This document shows, piece after piece, positions 1 through 6,165 of a DNA stretch of 10,128 nt. Made by a program: the position numbers and the translations under genes. A model generated the notes under the pieces. It made no database searches. It was not told the DNA's origin and saw only the letters and a list, made by a program, of their open reading frames with translations. The stretch covers positions 1 to 10,128 of the forward strand of contig CAIUEQ010000223.1 of NCBI GenBank assembly GCA_903898215.1. The letters run 5' to 3'. Origin of the DNA: an uncultured Bacteroidota bacterium. GTDB taxonomy: Bacteria; Bacteroidota; Bacteroidia; UKL13-3. Each line of letters begins with the position of its first letter. Position 1 is the first letter of the stretch.

Positions 1-1212
1 CAAGTCGTTTCTATAATGATTAAAAAATTCTCTCAGATGAGCATCATCTTCTTTATAAATATGGTCATTGATAATGGTTGTAAAAGGAACATAACAAAGT
101 ACAAGAAATAAACCCCAGGTCATAATTCGGTGAGGCAACTCGGTTATTGTTTCAAATAATATTGCTAATGCAATTCCGATTACAAATGCAAAAAGCGGAT
201 ATAAAGGAGCGTCATACCAAGGTGTTTTTGTTTGTGAAAAAGCAAGTATCAGTGATATACTTAAAATTGCATAAGAAGCTATTAATCCTGAAGTTTTGAG
301 GATTGATTTTTTAGAAAAAATAATGGACAAAATTGCAATAGGAAGAATAAGTACCCATGGCATACATCTTTTGTTGATTAACATTTCAGCATAATATCCG
401 TAAAAGGGTACAAAGCCGGGATTGATAAATTCCTGTTGATGCAATCTTCCTCCAAATTCAAATTTTACCACTTGTTCAAAATATCCCGGATCAAGAATTT
501 CACGTAAAACATAGTAACCGGGAACAAGTAAAATAAATATTGCCAATCCAAAATAAAAATTCCGATTTTGAAAAATCATTTTAATTTTTTTATCAATAAT
601 AGCCCAAACCAAAAGACCCGGTATAGCAGTTAACCCTCCAATCCCTTTTGTTAAGCAAGCAAAACTTAGAAACAGAGCGGTTAGAAAAAGTGCTTTGTTT
701 TGAGTTCGAATATTCTCTGAAGTGGCGAAAACTATAAATGATAACACATACAATAAAATCCAAAAAGCCAAAATGGAATCTGTGTCACCGGTTCGGGCAA
801 TATGTTCGCCCATATACCCAGTACTACTGCATAAAATTAACGAGGCAATAAATCCTCCTTTCAAATTTTTTAGATAAGAGGATGTGAAGAAAAATAATAA
901 TAAAACAGTTGCAAAAGCAAAAGTTGCAGAAGCAAATCGGATCCCTAATTCGTTTAATCCGAAAACTTTCACACAAACACTCATGCACCAAATTGCTAAT
1001 GGTGGTTTAGAATTATAACGGTCGGGTTCTCCTTTTAAATATACTACAACAGGATTTTTGTGTTCAATCATTTCCTGTGCATTTAGCCCGTATGATGCCT
1101 CATCCCACCAGCGCAAGCTTAATTTATCGAGCTGATTAAATATAGTGAAATAGGCAATGATGCATATTGCTATTAATTTTAACCAGAATATTTTGTTATC
1201 GGCAATCACCAT
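1..1212 (-). CDS. ArnT/PMT-like family 39 glycosyltransferase, partial (C-terminus off the left edge)
   Basis: I translated the minus strand by hand from the ATG at 1212; the frame stays open for 404 codons to base 1, so the C-terminus is missing. The protein is strongly hydrophobic, with membrane segments near residues 10-27, 95-112, 120-132, 146-164, 176-188, 219-235, 286-299, 308-325, 338-353 and 364-380. The signature resembles the PMT/ArnT (GT39) family. After the first membrane segment comes a loop with WWDEASYGLNAQEM (35-48), whose D37-E38 matches the acidic catalytic site. NSKPPLAIW (67-75), RTGDTDSILAF (140-150), LTKGIGG (187-193) and TKTPWYDAPLYPLFA (328-342) follow. Family members move a sugar from a polyprenyl-phosphate donor to lipid A, protein or another acceptor on the outer side of the inner membrane. 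The acceptor here is unknown. An in-frame stop at 1234-1236 and no other ATG between support this start. The gene diverges from sucC. Confidence 0.85.
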   Translation of the reverse strand, partial: MVIADNKIFWLKLIAICIIAYFTIFNQLDKLSLRWWDEASYGLNAQEMIEHKNPVVVYLKGEPDRYNSKPPLAIWCMSVCVKVFGLNELGIRFASATFAFATVLLLFFFTSSYLKNLKGGFIASLILCSSTGYMGEHIARTGDTDSILAFWILLYVLSFIVFATSENIRTQNKALFLTALFLSFACLTKGIGGLTAIPGLLVWAIIDKKIKMIFQNRNFYFGLAIFILLVPGYYVLREILDPGYFEQVVKFEFGGRLHQQEFINPGFVPFYGYYAEMLINKRCMPWVLILPIAILSIIFSKKSILKTSGLIASYAILSISLILAFSQTKTPWYDAPLYPLFAFVIGIALAILFETITELPHRIMTWGLFLVLCYVPFTTIINDHIYKEDDAHLREFFNHYRNDL

Positions 1213-1380
1213 AAATTTATAACGCAAGATTAATCATTTGAGCAAAAAAACAGCATTGAAATTTTTTAACCTATTTAGTTTTCAATATTGAATTTGCATA
1301 GAATTATTTTCTAAAAGAATTTTCATAATTACTTCAAACAAAACATAATTAAAATCATTACCAAAACTCATTTATTATTC

Positions 1381-1388
1381 TATTTTCG
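1381..1388 (+). promoter_or_regulatory. Candidate Bacteroidota -7 element for sucC
   Basis: TATTTTCG followed by C lies 18 nt before the sucC ATG and matches the Bacteroidota sigma factor -7 consensus TAnnTTTG at all but one fixed position. I see no TTTG-like -33 element about 19-20 bp upstream. The predicted leader is only 10-15 nt long, A-rich (AAAAATTTAACAAA), and has no Shine-Dalgarno sequence, as is usual in this phylum. This is a consensus match only. On the opposite strand a weaker match, TAATCTTG (1225-1232), precedes the divergent glycosyltransferase. Confidence 0.5.
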
Positions 1389-1406
1389 CACGAAAAATTT
1401 AACAAA

Positions 1407-2627
1407 ATGAATATTCACGAATATCAAGCAAAACAAATATTAAAATCATTCGGAGTAGCTGTACAAGAAGGGATTGTTGCTGAAACCGCAGCTCAGGCTT
1501 ATGATGCAGCACTAAAATTGAAAGATCAATTTGGCAGTGATTACGTTGTTGTAAAAGCACAAATTCACGCAGGTGGACGAGGAAAAGGATCCATTATTGG
1601 AAAAGAACAACGTGGTGTTGCTGTTGCAAAAAATGCTGATAAGGCAAAAGAAATAGCAGAAAATATTTTAGGTGGTACTTTGGTTACTATTCAAACCGGA
1701 CCAAAAGGAAAGTTAGTAAGTAAAGTTTTGGTAGCTCAAGATGTTTATTATCCCGGTGATAATCCTACAAAAGAATTTTATATGAGCGTGATGCTTGACA
1801 GATCGCAAAGTAAAAATATTATTGTGTATTCAACTGAAGGTGGAATGGATATCGAGCACGTAGCTGAAAACACTCCGCATTTAATTCATAAAGAACTTAT
1901 TGATCCTAAAGTTGGTTTACAAGGTTTTCAAGCTCGTAAAATTGCTTTTAATTTAGGATTGGAAGGAGTAGCAAATAAAGAAATGGTAAAATTTGTTACC
2001 GCTTTATATAAAGCTTATGATAGTTCGGATGCAGGAATGTTTGAAATTAATCCGGTTTTAAAAACTTCTGATGATAAGATTATTGCTGTTGATGGAAAAG
2101 TAAATATTGACGACAGTGCTTTATACCGTCATCCTGATTACGAAGCAATGCGTGATGATTCGGAAGAAGATCCTACTGAAGTTGAAGCAAAAAAATTCGA
2201 TTTAAATTATGTGAAGTTGGATGGAAATGTTGGTTGCATGGTGAATGGTGCAGGTTTAGCAATGGCAACAATGGACATTATTAAATTAAGCGGTGGAGAT
2301 CCTGCAAATTTCCTTGACGTTGGTGGTGCTGCGAATGCAACAACTGTTGAAGCAGGATTTAGAATTATTTTAAAAGATCCAAATGTAAAAGCAATCCTTA
2401 TCAATATTTTTGGAGGAATTGTTCGTTGCGATAGAGTTGCTCAAGGTGTTGTTGATGCATACAAAGCAATTGGAAATATTCACGTTCCAATTATTGTTCG
2501 TTTACAAGGAACAAATGCTGATGCAGGTAAAAAATTAATTGATGATTCAGGCTTGAAAGTTTATTCAGCAATTGTTTTGAAAGAAGCAGCAGAATTAGTT
2601 CAACAAGCAGTTGAAGGAAAAATATAG
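1407..2627 (+). CDS. sucC: Succinyl-CoA synthetase (succinate-CoA ligase) beta subunit
   Basis: This is the beta subunit of succinyl-CoA ligase, which interconverts succinyl-CoA and succinate with formation of ATP (or GTP) in the cytoplasmic TCA cycle. The 406-residue length fits the family. The N-terminal ATP-grasp domain (about 1-235) opens with the classic MNIHEYQAKQILKSFGV and contains KAQIHAGGRGKG (50-61), a nucleotide-binding loop, and FEINPV (212-217), with Mg-binding acidic and Asn residues. The C-terminal CoA-ligase domain (about 265-395) has MVNGAGLAMATMDIIKLSGG (278-297), NFLDVGG (301-307) and NIFGGIVRCDRVAQG (333-347). The nucleotide specificity cannot be told from this reading. 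The partner alpha subunit, sucD, is not adjacent; transcription appears to end at the terminator 50-80 bp downstream, so sucC looks monocistronic and sucD must lie elsewhere. The ATG start is fixed by the conserved N-terminus. Confidence 0.97.
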   Translation: MNIHEYQAKQILKSFGVAVQEGIVAETAAQAYDAALKLKDQFGSDYVVVKAQIHAGGRGKGSIIGKEQRGVAVAKNADKAKEIAENILGGTLVTIQTGPKGKLVSKVLVAQDVYYPGDNPTKEFYMSVMLDRSQSKNIIVYSTEGGMDIEHVAENTPHLIHKELIDPKVGLQGFQARKIAFNLGLEGVANKEMVKFVTALYKAYDSSDAGMFEINPVLKTSDDKIIAVDGKVNIDDSALYRHPDYEAMRDDSEEDPTEVEAKKFDLNYVKLDGNVGCMVNGAGLAMATMDIIKLSGGDPANFLDVGGAANATTVEAGFRIILKDPNVKAILINIFGGIVRCDRVAQGVVDAYKAIGNIHVPIIVRLQGTNADAGKKLIDDSGLKVYSAIVLKEAAELVQQAVEGKI

Positions 2628-2669
2628 ACCTCACCCTAAATCACTCTCCAAAGGAGAGAGACTTTTTAA
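2628..2669 (+). repeat. Hairpin unit resembling an interspersed Bacteroidota intergenic repeat
   Basis: Directly after the sucC stop lies an ACCTCACCCTAAATC-type segment followed by the hairpin CTCTCC (2644-2649), loop AAA, GGAGAG (2653-2658), then AGACTTTTTAA. The stem extends outward by two more pairs after one A/A mismatch. The order CCCTAAATC, CTCTCC-AAA-GGAGAG, GACTTTT resembles a short palindromic intergenic sequence that I recall recurring in Bacteroidota genomes, with a longer perfect CCCTCTCC/GGAGAGGG stem. That resemblance is from memory; only one copy is present here. The T5 run after it could make it a weak first terminator. Confidence 0.5.
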
Positions 2670-2677
2670 TATATTTG
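2670..2677 (+). promoter_or_regulatory. Candidate -7 element for the yciO-asparaginase operon
   Basis: TATATTTG is an exact match to the Bacteroidota TAnnTTTG -7 consensus, placed 40 nt before the yciO ATG. Transcription would start near 2683, inside the left arm of the downstream terminator hairpin, so such a transcript would begin within that stem and escape full hairpin formation. I see no -33 TTTG. The region is AT-rich, so a chance match is quite possible. Confidence 0.35.
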
Positions 2678-2679
2678 TT

Positions 2680-2711
2680 GAGACGTTCAAAACTGAACGT
2701 CTCTTTTTTTT
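2680..2711 (+). terminator. Rho-independent terminator after sucC
   Basis: There is a perfect 10-bp stem, GAGACGTTCA (2680-2689) and TGAACGTCTC (2694-2703), with a 4-nt loop AAAC, followed at once by eight T residues (2704-2711). This is a textbook intrinsic terminator for sucC. Its T-tract ends only 6 nt before the ATG of the next gene, so yciO must use either read-through or a promoter overlapping the hairpin. Confidence 0.9.
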
Positions 2712-2717
2712 GCAAAA

Positions 2718-3332
2718 ATGATTATTCAATTACATCCCAAAAACCCAAATCCTCGCGACTTAAAAAAGGTTGTCGATATTTTGAATAACAATGGAGTGGT
2801 TATCATTCCAACAGATACTATTTACGCAATGGCTTGTAAACTTAGCAGTAAGAAAGCCATCGAAAGGATGATTAAAATTTCGGGAAAGAAAAGTGAGAAA
2901 ATTAATTTCTCATTGATATGTTCTGACCTGTCAAATATTTCTGAGTATACTTCACCCATTGATAAAAGTATTTTTCGGATGATGAAGAATAATTTGCCCG
3001 GAGCATTCACTTTTATTTTAAAAGCGAATAATCAAGTAGCAAAACTTTTTTCTAGCAATAAAAAAACAATTGGAATTCGTGTGCCTGATAATGCAATAGC
3101 TCAAACAATTGTTGCCGAACTTGGCTGTCCACTTGTGGTTACCACAATTCATGCTGCTGATGTGATAGAGGAATACATGACGGATCCCGAAGAAATTCAC
3201 GATAAATTTGAAAACGAAATTGATTGTGTGATTGATGGTGGAACAGGAGGGAATATTCCTTCAACAATTATTGATTGCAGTGGTGATGAAATTGAAATTG
3301 TGAGACAAGGAAAAGGAATTATTAATGAGTAA
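2718..3332 (+). CDS. yciO: YrdC-domain protein of the YciO subfamily (TsaC/Sua5 relative)
   Basis: This 204-residue cytoplasmic protein is a single YrdC domain, the fold of L-threonylcarbamoyl-AMP synthases that start t6A modification of tRNA. Visible family motifs are GVVIIPTDTIYAMACKL (26-42), IGIRVPDNAIAQTI (118-131) and PLVVTT (138-143). Several features point to YciO rather than TsaC or Sua5: INFSLICSDLSNISEY (62-77), MMKNNLPGAFTFILK (88-102), TDPEEIHDKFENEIDCVIDGG (155-175) and STIIDCS (182-188). These line up well with E. coli YciO (about 206 residues) as I recall it. The SANxSG-type signature of canonical synthases is absent; TTIHAAD (142-148) occupies that place. YciO's role is less settled than that of TsaC, so a tRNA-modification function is an inference. 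The ATG at 2718 lies 6 nt after a terminator T-tract, and the asparaginase gene follows 12 nt after the stop. Confidence 0.9.
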   Translation: MIIQLHPKNPNPRDLKKVVDILNNNGVVIIPTDTIYAMACKLSSKKAIERMIKISGKKSEKINFSLICSDLSNISEYTSPIDKSIFRMMKNNLPGAFTFILKANNQVAKLFSSNKKTIGIRVPDNAIAQTIVAELGCPLVVTTIHAADVIEEYMTDPEEIHDKFENEIDCVIDGGTGGNIPSTIIDCSGDEIEIVRQGKGIINE

Positions 3333-3344
3333 TTATTTTATAAA

Positions 3345-4364
3345 ATGAATCCAATTTTAGTTGAAGTTTATCGCAATAAAGTTTTAGAAAGTTTTCATCG
3401 TGGTGTTGTTTGTTTGGTTGATAATGACGGGGAAATTATATTTAGTGAAGGTGATGTAAATCAAATATGTTACCCTCGCTCGGCAATGAAATTTTTGCAG
3501 GTTTTGCCCTTAATTGAAAACGGAGGAATTGAAAGATTTAATTTCACACTCGAAGAAATTGCTATCATGTGTGGTTCGCATAATGCCGAACATGAACACT
3601 TAAGAGTAGTAAATTCCATCCTTCATAAAATAGGTTCAGATAAAGATAAATTATTTTGTGGTCCGCAATATCCAACATCAAAAAATGATGCTGATGAACT
3701 GATTAGGAAGAATGAAAAGCCACAACATATTCATAATAATTGTAGCGGGAAACATGCAGGAATGCTAGCGTTATGTGCTTTATTAGGTGTTTCGGATGAA
3801 GATTATATCAACCCAAATCATGTGATACAGAAAATGATTTTTGATGTTTGTTCAGAAATGTATGAATATGAAAAAGATAAAATGGTGATTGCAAAAGATG
3901 GGTGTTCGGCACCAATTTTTTCAATTCCGGTTTATAACCAAGCAGTAGGTTTTAAAAATATTGTTTCACCCGAAAAGTTTTCTGAAGCAAGAAAATCCGC
4001 TTGTAAAATTGTTATTGAAGCTATCAGTAAATTCCCATTTATGGTTGCAGGAAGTAAACGTTATTGTACTGATATGATGCAGGTTTGTGCACCAAAAATT
4101 ATAGGAAAAACTGGTGCAGAGGGCATTTTTTCATTAGGATTAACTGAACAAAAAATTGGTGTTTGTATTAAAATTGATGATGGGAAAATGTTGCCACAAT
4201 ATAATGTTGCGCAAGCTTTCATCGAAGCATCAAAACTATTTAGTGATGAAAATTTGCAACCGCTTCATTATTATAAGCAAGAAGAATTATACAATTTCAA
4301 CAAATTTGTAACTGGAGAAATAAAAGTGAGAGAAGGGTTGTTTGAAAATTTGAAAATAAAGTAA
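3345..4364 (+). CDS. L-asparaginase, Rhizobium etli type (class 3, asparaginase II family PF06089)
   Basis: The product is predicted to hydrolyse L-asparagine to aspartate and ammonia. It belongs to the R. etli-type family, unrelated to the bacterial AnsA/AnsB and plant-type enzymes. Its 339 residues are near full family length. Motifs in order are VEVYRNKVLESFHRG (7-20), YPRSAMKFLQ (43-52) with a Ser46-x-x-Lys49 pair, MCGSHNAEHEH (75-85) with Ser78, NNCSGKHAGM (131-140), KDGCSAPIF (184-192) and KTGAEGIFSLG (255-265) with Lys255. By analogy with the R. etli enzyme ReAV, the two Ser-Lys pairs would be Ser46/Lys49 and Ser78/Lys255, and Cys133, Lys136 and Cys187 would form the metal-binding cluster; this mapping is my inference. 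There is no signal peptide, so it is cytoplasmic. It sits 12 nt after yciO on the same strand, implying co-transcription, and its stop lies 8 bp from that of the converging ispF. Confidence 0.93.
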   Translation: MNPILVEVYRNKVLESFHRGVVCLVDNDGEIIFSEGDVNQICYPRSAMKFLQVLPLIENGGIERFNFTLEEIAIMCGSHNAEHEHLRVVNSILHKIGSDKDKLFCGPQYPTSKNDADELIRKNEKPQHIHNNCSGKHAGMLALCALLGVSDEDYINPNHVIQKMIFDVCSEMYEYEKDKMVIAKDGCSAPIFSIPVYNQAVGFKNIVSPEKFSEARKSACKIVIEAISKFPFMVAGSKRYCTDMMQVCAPKIIGKTGAEGIFSLGLTEQKIGVCIKIDDGKMLPQYNVAQAFIEASKLFSDENLQPLHYYKQEELYNFNKFVTGEIKVREGLFENLKIK

Positions 4365-4374
4365 AACCTTACTT
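4359..4374. terminator. Possible weak bidirectional hairpin between convergent operons
   Basis: AAGTAA (4359-4364), loop AACC, TTACTT (4369-4374) forms a 6-bp stem that contains the stop codon of the asparaginase gene in the left arm and most of the ispF stop codon in the right arm. On the plus strand a run of seven T residues starts 6 nt after the stem (4381-4387). The stem is AT-rich and short, so it would be a weak terminator at best. No better terminator is visible at this 8-bp convergent junction. Confidence 0.3.
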
Positions 4375-4852
4375 ATAAAGTTTTTTTAACAAGCAAACTT
4401 ACAGCATAGGCAGTAACACCTTCTTGTCTGCCAATAAACCCCATCTTTTCGTTTGTGGTTGCCTTAATCGAAATGTCATCAATTGATACCATGCAAATGT
4501 CAGAAATTACTTTTCTCATTTCATCAACGTAAGAAATAATTTTTGGTTTTTCGAGACAAAGAGTGGAATCAATATTTCCGATTTTATATCCCTTAGAATC
4601 AATAAGCGTGATTACTTTTTGTAACAATATTTTACTGTCGATGCCCTTAAATGTTTGATCTGTATCCGGAAAATGTTTTCCTATATCGCCTAAAGCCAGC
4701 GCTCCTAAAATTGCATCACAAATTGCATGTAACAATACATCAGCATCCGAATGGCCAATAGTTCCTTTATTGTGTGGGATTTTAATTCCTCCTAACCAAA
4801 GTTCTTCATTTTCTCCTAACTGGTGCACATCAAATCCAAATCCAATTCGCAT
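4373..4852 (-). CDS. ispF: 2-C-methyl-D-erythritol 2,4-cyclodiphosphate synthase
   Basis: IspF converts 4-diphosphocytidyl-2-C-methyl-D-erythritol 2-phosphate to MEcDP with release of CMP, the fifth step of the MEP isoprenoid pathway, as a cytoplasmic homotrimer. The 159-residue length is standard. The metal-binding site is intact: FDVH gives Asp8 and His10, and GHSDADVLLHAI (33-44) gives His42, with His34 conserved. LGDIGKHFPDTD (54-65) carries the conserved Asp56 region, and KATTNEKMGFIGRQEGVTAYA (130-150) forms the substrate and CDP-binding segment. It starts 5 nt after the porV stop on the same strand, so it is almost surely the last gene of the porU-porV-ispF operon. The MEP-pathway neighbours often seen with ispF, such as ispD, are absent. 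Confidence 0.97.
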   Translation of the reverse strand: MRIGFGFDVHQLGENEELWLGGIKIPHNKGTIGHSDADVLLHAICDAILGALALGDIGKHFPDTDQTFKGIDSKILLQKVITLIDSKGYKIGNIDSTLCLEKPKIISYVDEMRKVISDICMVSIDDISIKATTNEKMGFIGRQEGVTAYAVSLLVKKTL

Positions 4853-4857
4853 AAAAT

Positions 4858-6114
4858 TTAGTTTACAGGAGCTTCGAAAATATTATTCTTATCTTCAGTT
4901 TTATTTTGAGTTTTGAATGCATCAAAATCAAAGGTGAGGGTAAATCTTAAAGTATTATCCAATGGATTTCTTTGTCCAAATGATACTAAATATGCAGCAT
5001 CTAATCCGAAGACATTATATTTTATACCCATACCCATTGTTAGGTATTGACGATTTCCTTTATTAGGATTTTCGTAAAAATAACCGGTGCGCAATGCAAA
5101 TTGTTTATCGTACCAATATTCAACTCCTGTTGAAATATTAATCTCTTGAAGTTCTTCTTTTAATCCACCGGGAGCATCCGAAAATGATTGCAACATTCCT
5201 TGAATTACTGGGACATTGGGATCAGCACCGCTCGAAATGATTGGTCTTCCATTTGCGTCATAGGTAATTCTTCCATTTGCATCTCTTTGATAAACTGGAT
5301 TTGTTGGAACCAATAATTTGTTAAAGTCTAATAGAAATGCGATGGTATTATATTTATCAATTTCGACTTGTGCATATCCACCAACTTTTAAATTTATAGG
5401 AATAAAATTGGCATATTGAGAAGAAGTGTAGGTGATTTTAGAACCAATATTTGTGATAGCGGTTCCCCAAGCATAATTCACTTTATATTTATTGATGATT
5501 TTATCATTTTTATAATAACACGTGATATCTCCTGCATAAGAAGTTCCAGGATTTATTGGGCTTTGAGATTGATTAAATCCACCGGCAAGATTTGAATAAA
5601 TAAATCTGAAGGCAATACCTACCGAAAAATTATCAGATAATTTTTGAGCATATGCTACATCTCCTGCAAATTCATTTGGAGTGTAATTACCTAAACTGGA
5701 TCCAAAATTATCGGTAAATTGAATTTCCCCTAAAGAAAAATATCTAAGTGATGCTGCAACAGCAGACTTATCGTTGATCTTTCCATAAGCTGAAAGATAA
5801 GAGAGTGAAACATCCGGAACTAATGCACGTAACCAAGGAGTATAAGAAATAGATACAGCACCTTGTTTTTCGTTAAATGGAAGTTTTGCAGCATTCCAAT
5901 GATTAGCGTTTAAATCATCAGGCATCGCAACACCGGCATCTCCCATTGCGCCCGTTCTTGCATCAGGAGAAATCATTAAAAATGGAACTGATGTTGTGAT
6001 AGTATTACTTCCGCTTAGTTGAGATGTGTTTGTAATTTGTGCCTTTAACGAATTGTTTATAAAGACGAACAAAATAATCATTCCAAAAATTATACTCTTT
6101 TTAATATCCTTCAT
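4858..6114 (-). CDS. porV: Type IX secretion system outer-membrane protein PorV (LptO)
   Basis: PorV is an outer-membrane beta-barrel of the FadL-like type that collects T9SS cargo from the translocon and carries it to the sortase PorU at the cell surface. Residues 1-25 are a Sec signal peptide: basic MKDIKK, hydrophobic IIFGMIILFVFI, likely cleavage after LKA25 before Gln26. The mature protein opens with the PorV-typical PFLMISPDARTGAMGDAGVA (44-63) and NANHWNAAKLPF (69-80), followed by repeated amphipathic strands. The C-terminal half holds DAPGGLKEELQEINISTGVEYWY (313-335), FALRTGYFYENPNKGNRQY (339-357) and NPLDNTLRFTLTFDFDAF (383-400). An acidic and polar tail of 18 residues follows the last strand. 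Residues 278-293 contain a tandem 8-residue duplication. It lies 51 bp after porU and 5 bp before ispF. Confidence 0.95.
   Translation of the reverse strand: MKDIKKSIIFGMIILFVFINNSLKAQITNTSQLSGSNTITTSVPFLMISPDARTGAMGDAGVAMPDDLNANHWNAAKLPFNEKQGAVSISYTPWLRALVPDVSLSYLSAYGKINDKSAVAASLRYFSLGEIQFTDNFGSSLGNYTPNEFAGDVAYAQKLSDNFSVGIAFRFIYSNLAGGFNQSQSPINPGTSYAGDITCYYKNDKIINKYKVNYAWGTAITNIGSKITYTSSQYANFIPINLKVGGYAQVEIDKYNTIAFLLDFNKLLVPTNPVYQRDANGRITYDANGRPIISSGADPNVPVIQGMLQSFSDAPGGLKEELQEINISTGVEYWYDKQFALRTGYFYENPNKGNRQYLTMGMGIKYNVFGLDAAYLVSFGQRNPLDNTLRFTLTFDFDAFKTQNKTEDKNNIFEAPVN
5245..5283 (-). repeat. Tandem 24-nt (8-codon) duplication inside porV
   Basis: The coding strand contains GATGCAAATGGAAGA and, 24 nt later, GACGCAAATGGAAGA, identical at 14 of 15 positions. 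At protein level this reads DANGRITY (278-285) followed by DANGRPII (286-293). The segment sits in a hydrophilic stretch between QR and SSGADPNVP, so it most likely lengthens a loop of the beta-barrel without breaking a strand. Confidence 0.8.
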
Positions 6115-6134
6115 TTATTAGTTGTAGTGGGTTG

Positions 6135-6142
6135 CAAAAATA
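6135..6142 (-). promoter_or_regulatory. Candidate internal promoter -7 element for porV
   Basis: On the minus strand TATTTTTG followed by C matches the TAnnTTTG consensus exactly and lies 20 nt before the porV ATG, in the 51-bp gap after porU. Its position mirrors the TATTTTCGC element 18 nt before sucC. A TTTG is present upstream (6148-6151) but only 5 nt away, too close to act as a -33 element. This would let porV-ispF be transcribed apart from porU. It is a consensus match only. Confidence 0.4.
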
Positions 6143-6165
6143 ATCGGCAAATCGATATTATGAAA

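Noticed and set aside
1213..1406. Search for a tRNA, small RNA or riboswitch in the divergent gap before sucC
   Set aside because: The gap is AT-rich with no clear stable stems or cloverleaf; only promoter-like motifs could be supported.
2207..2404. Minus-strand 65-codon open frame within sucC
   Set aside because: It lies wholly inside the highly conserved CoA-ligase domain of sucC on the other strand, with no recognisable content.
2822..3200. Two minus-strand frames of about 60 codons opposite yciO
   Set aside because: Both are antisense to a well-supported conserved gene and show no domain or start-site support.
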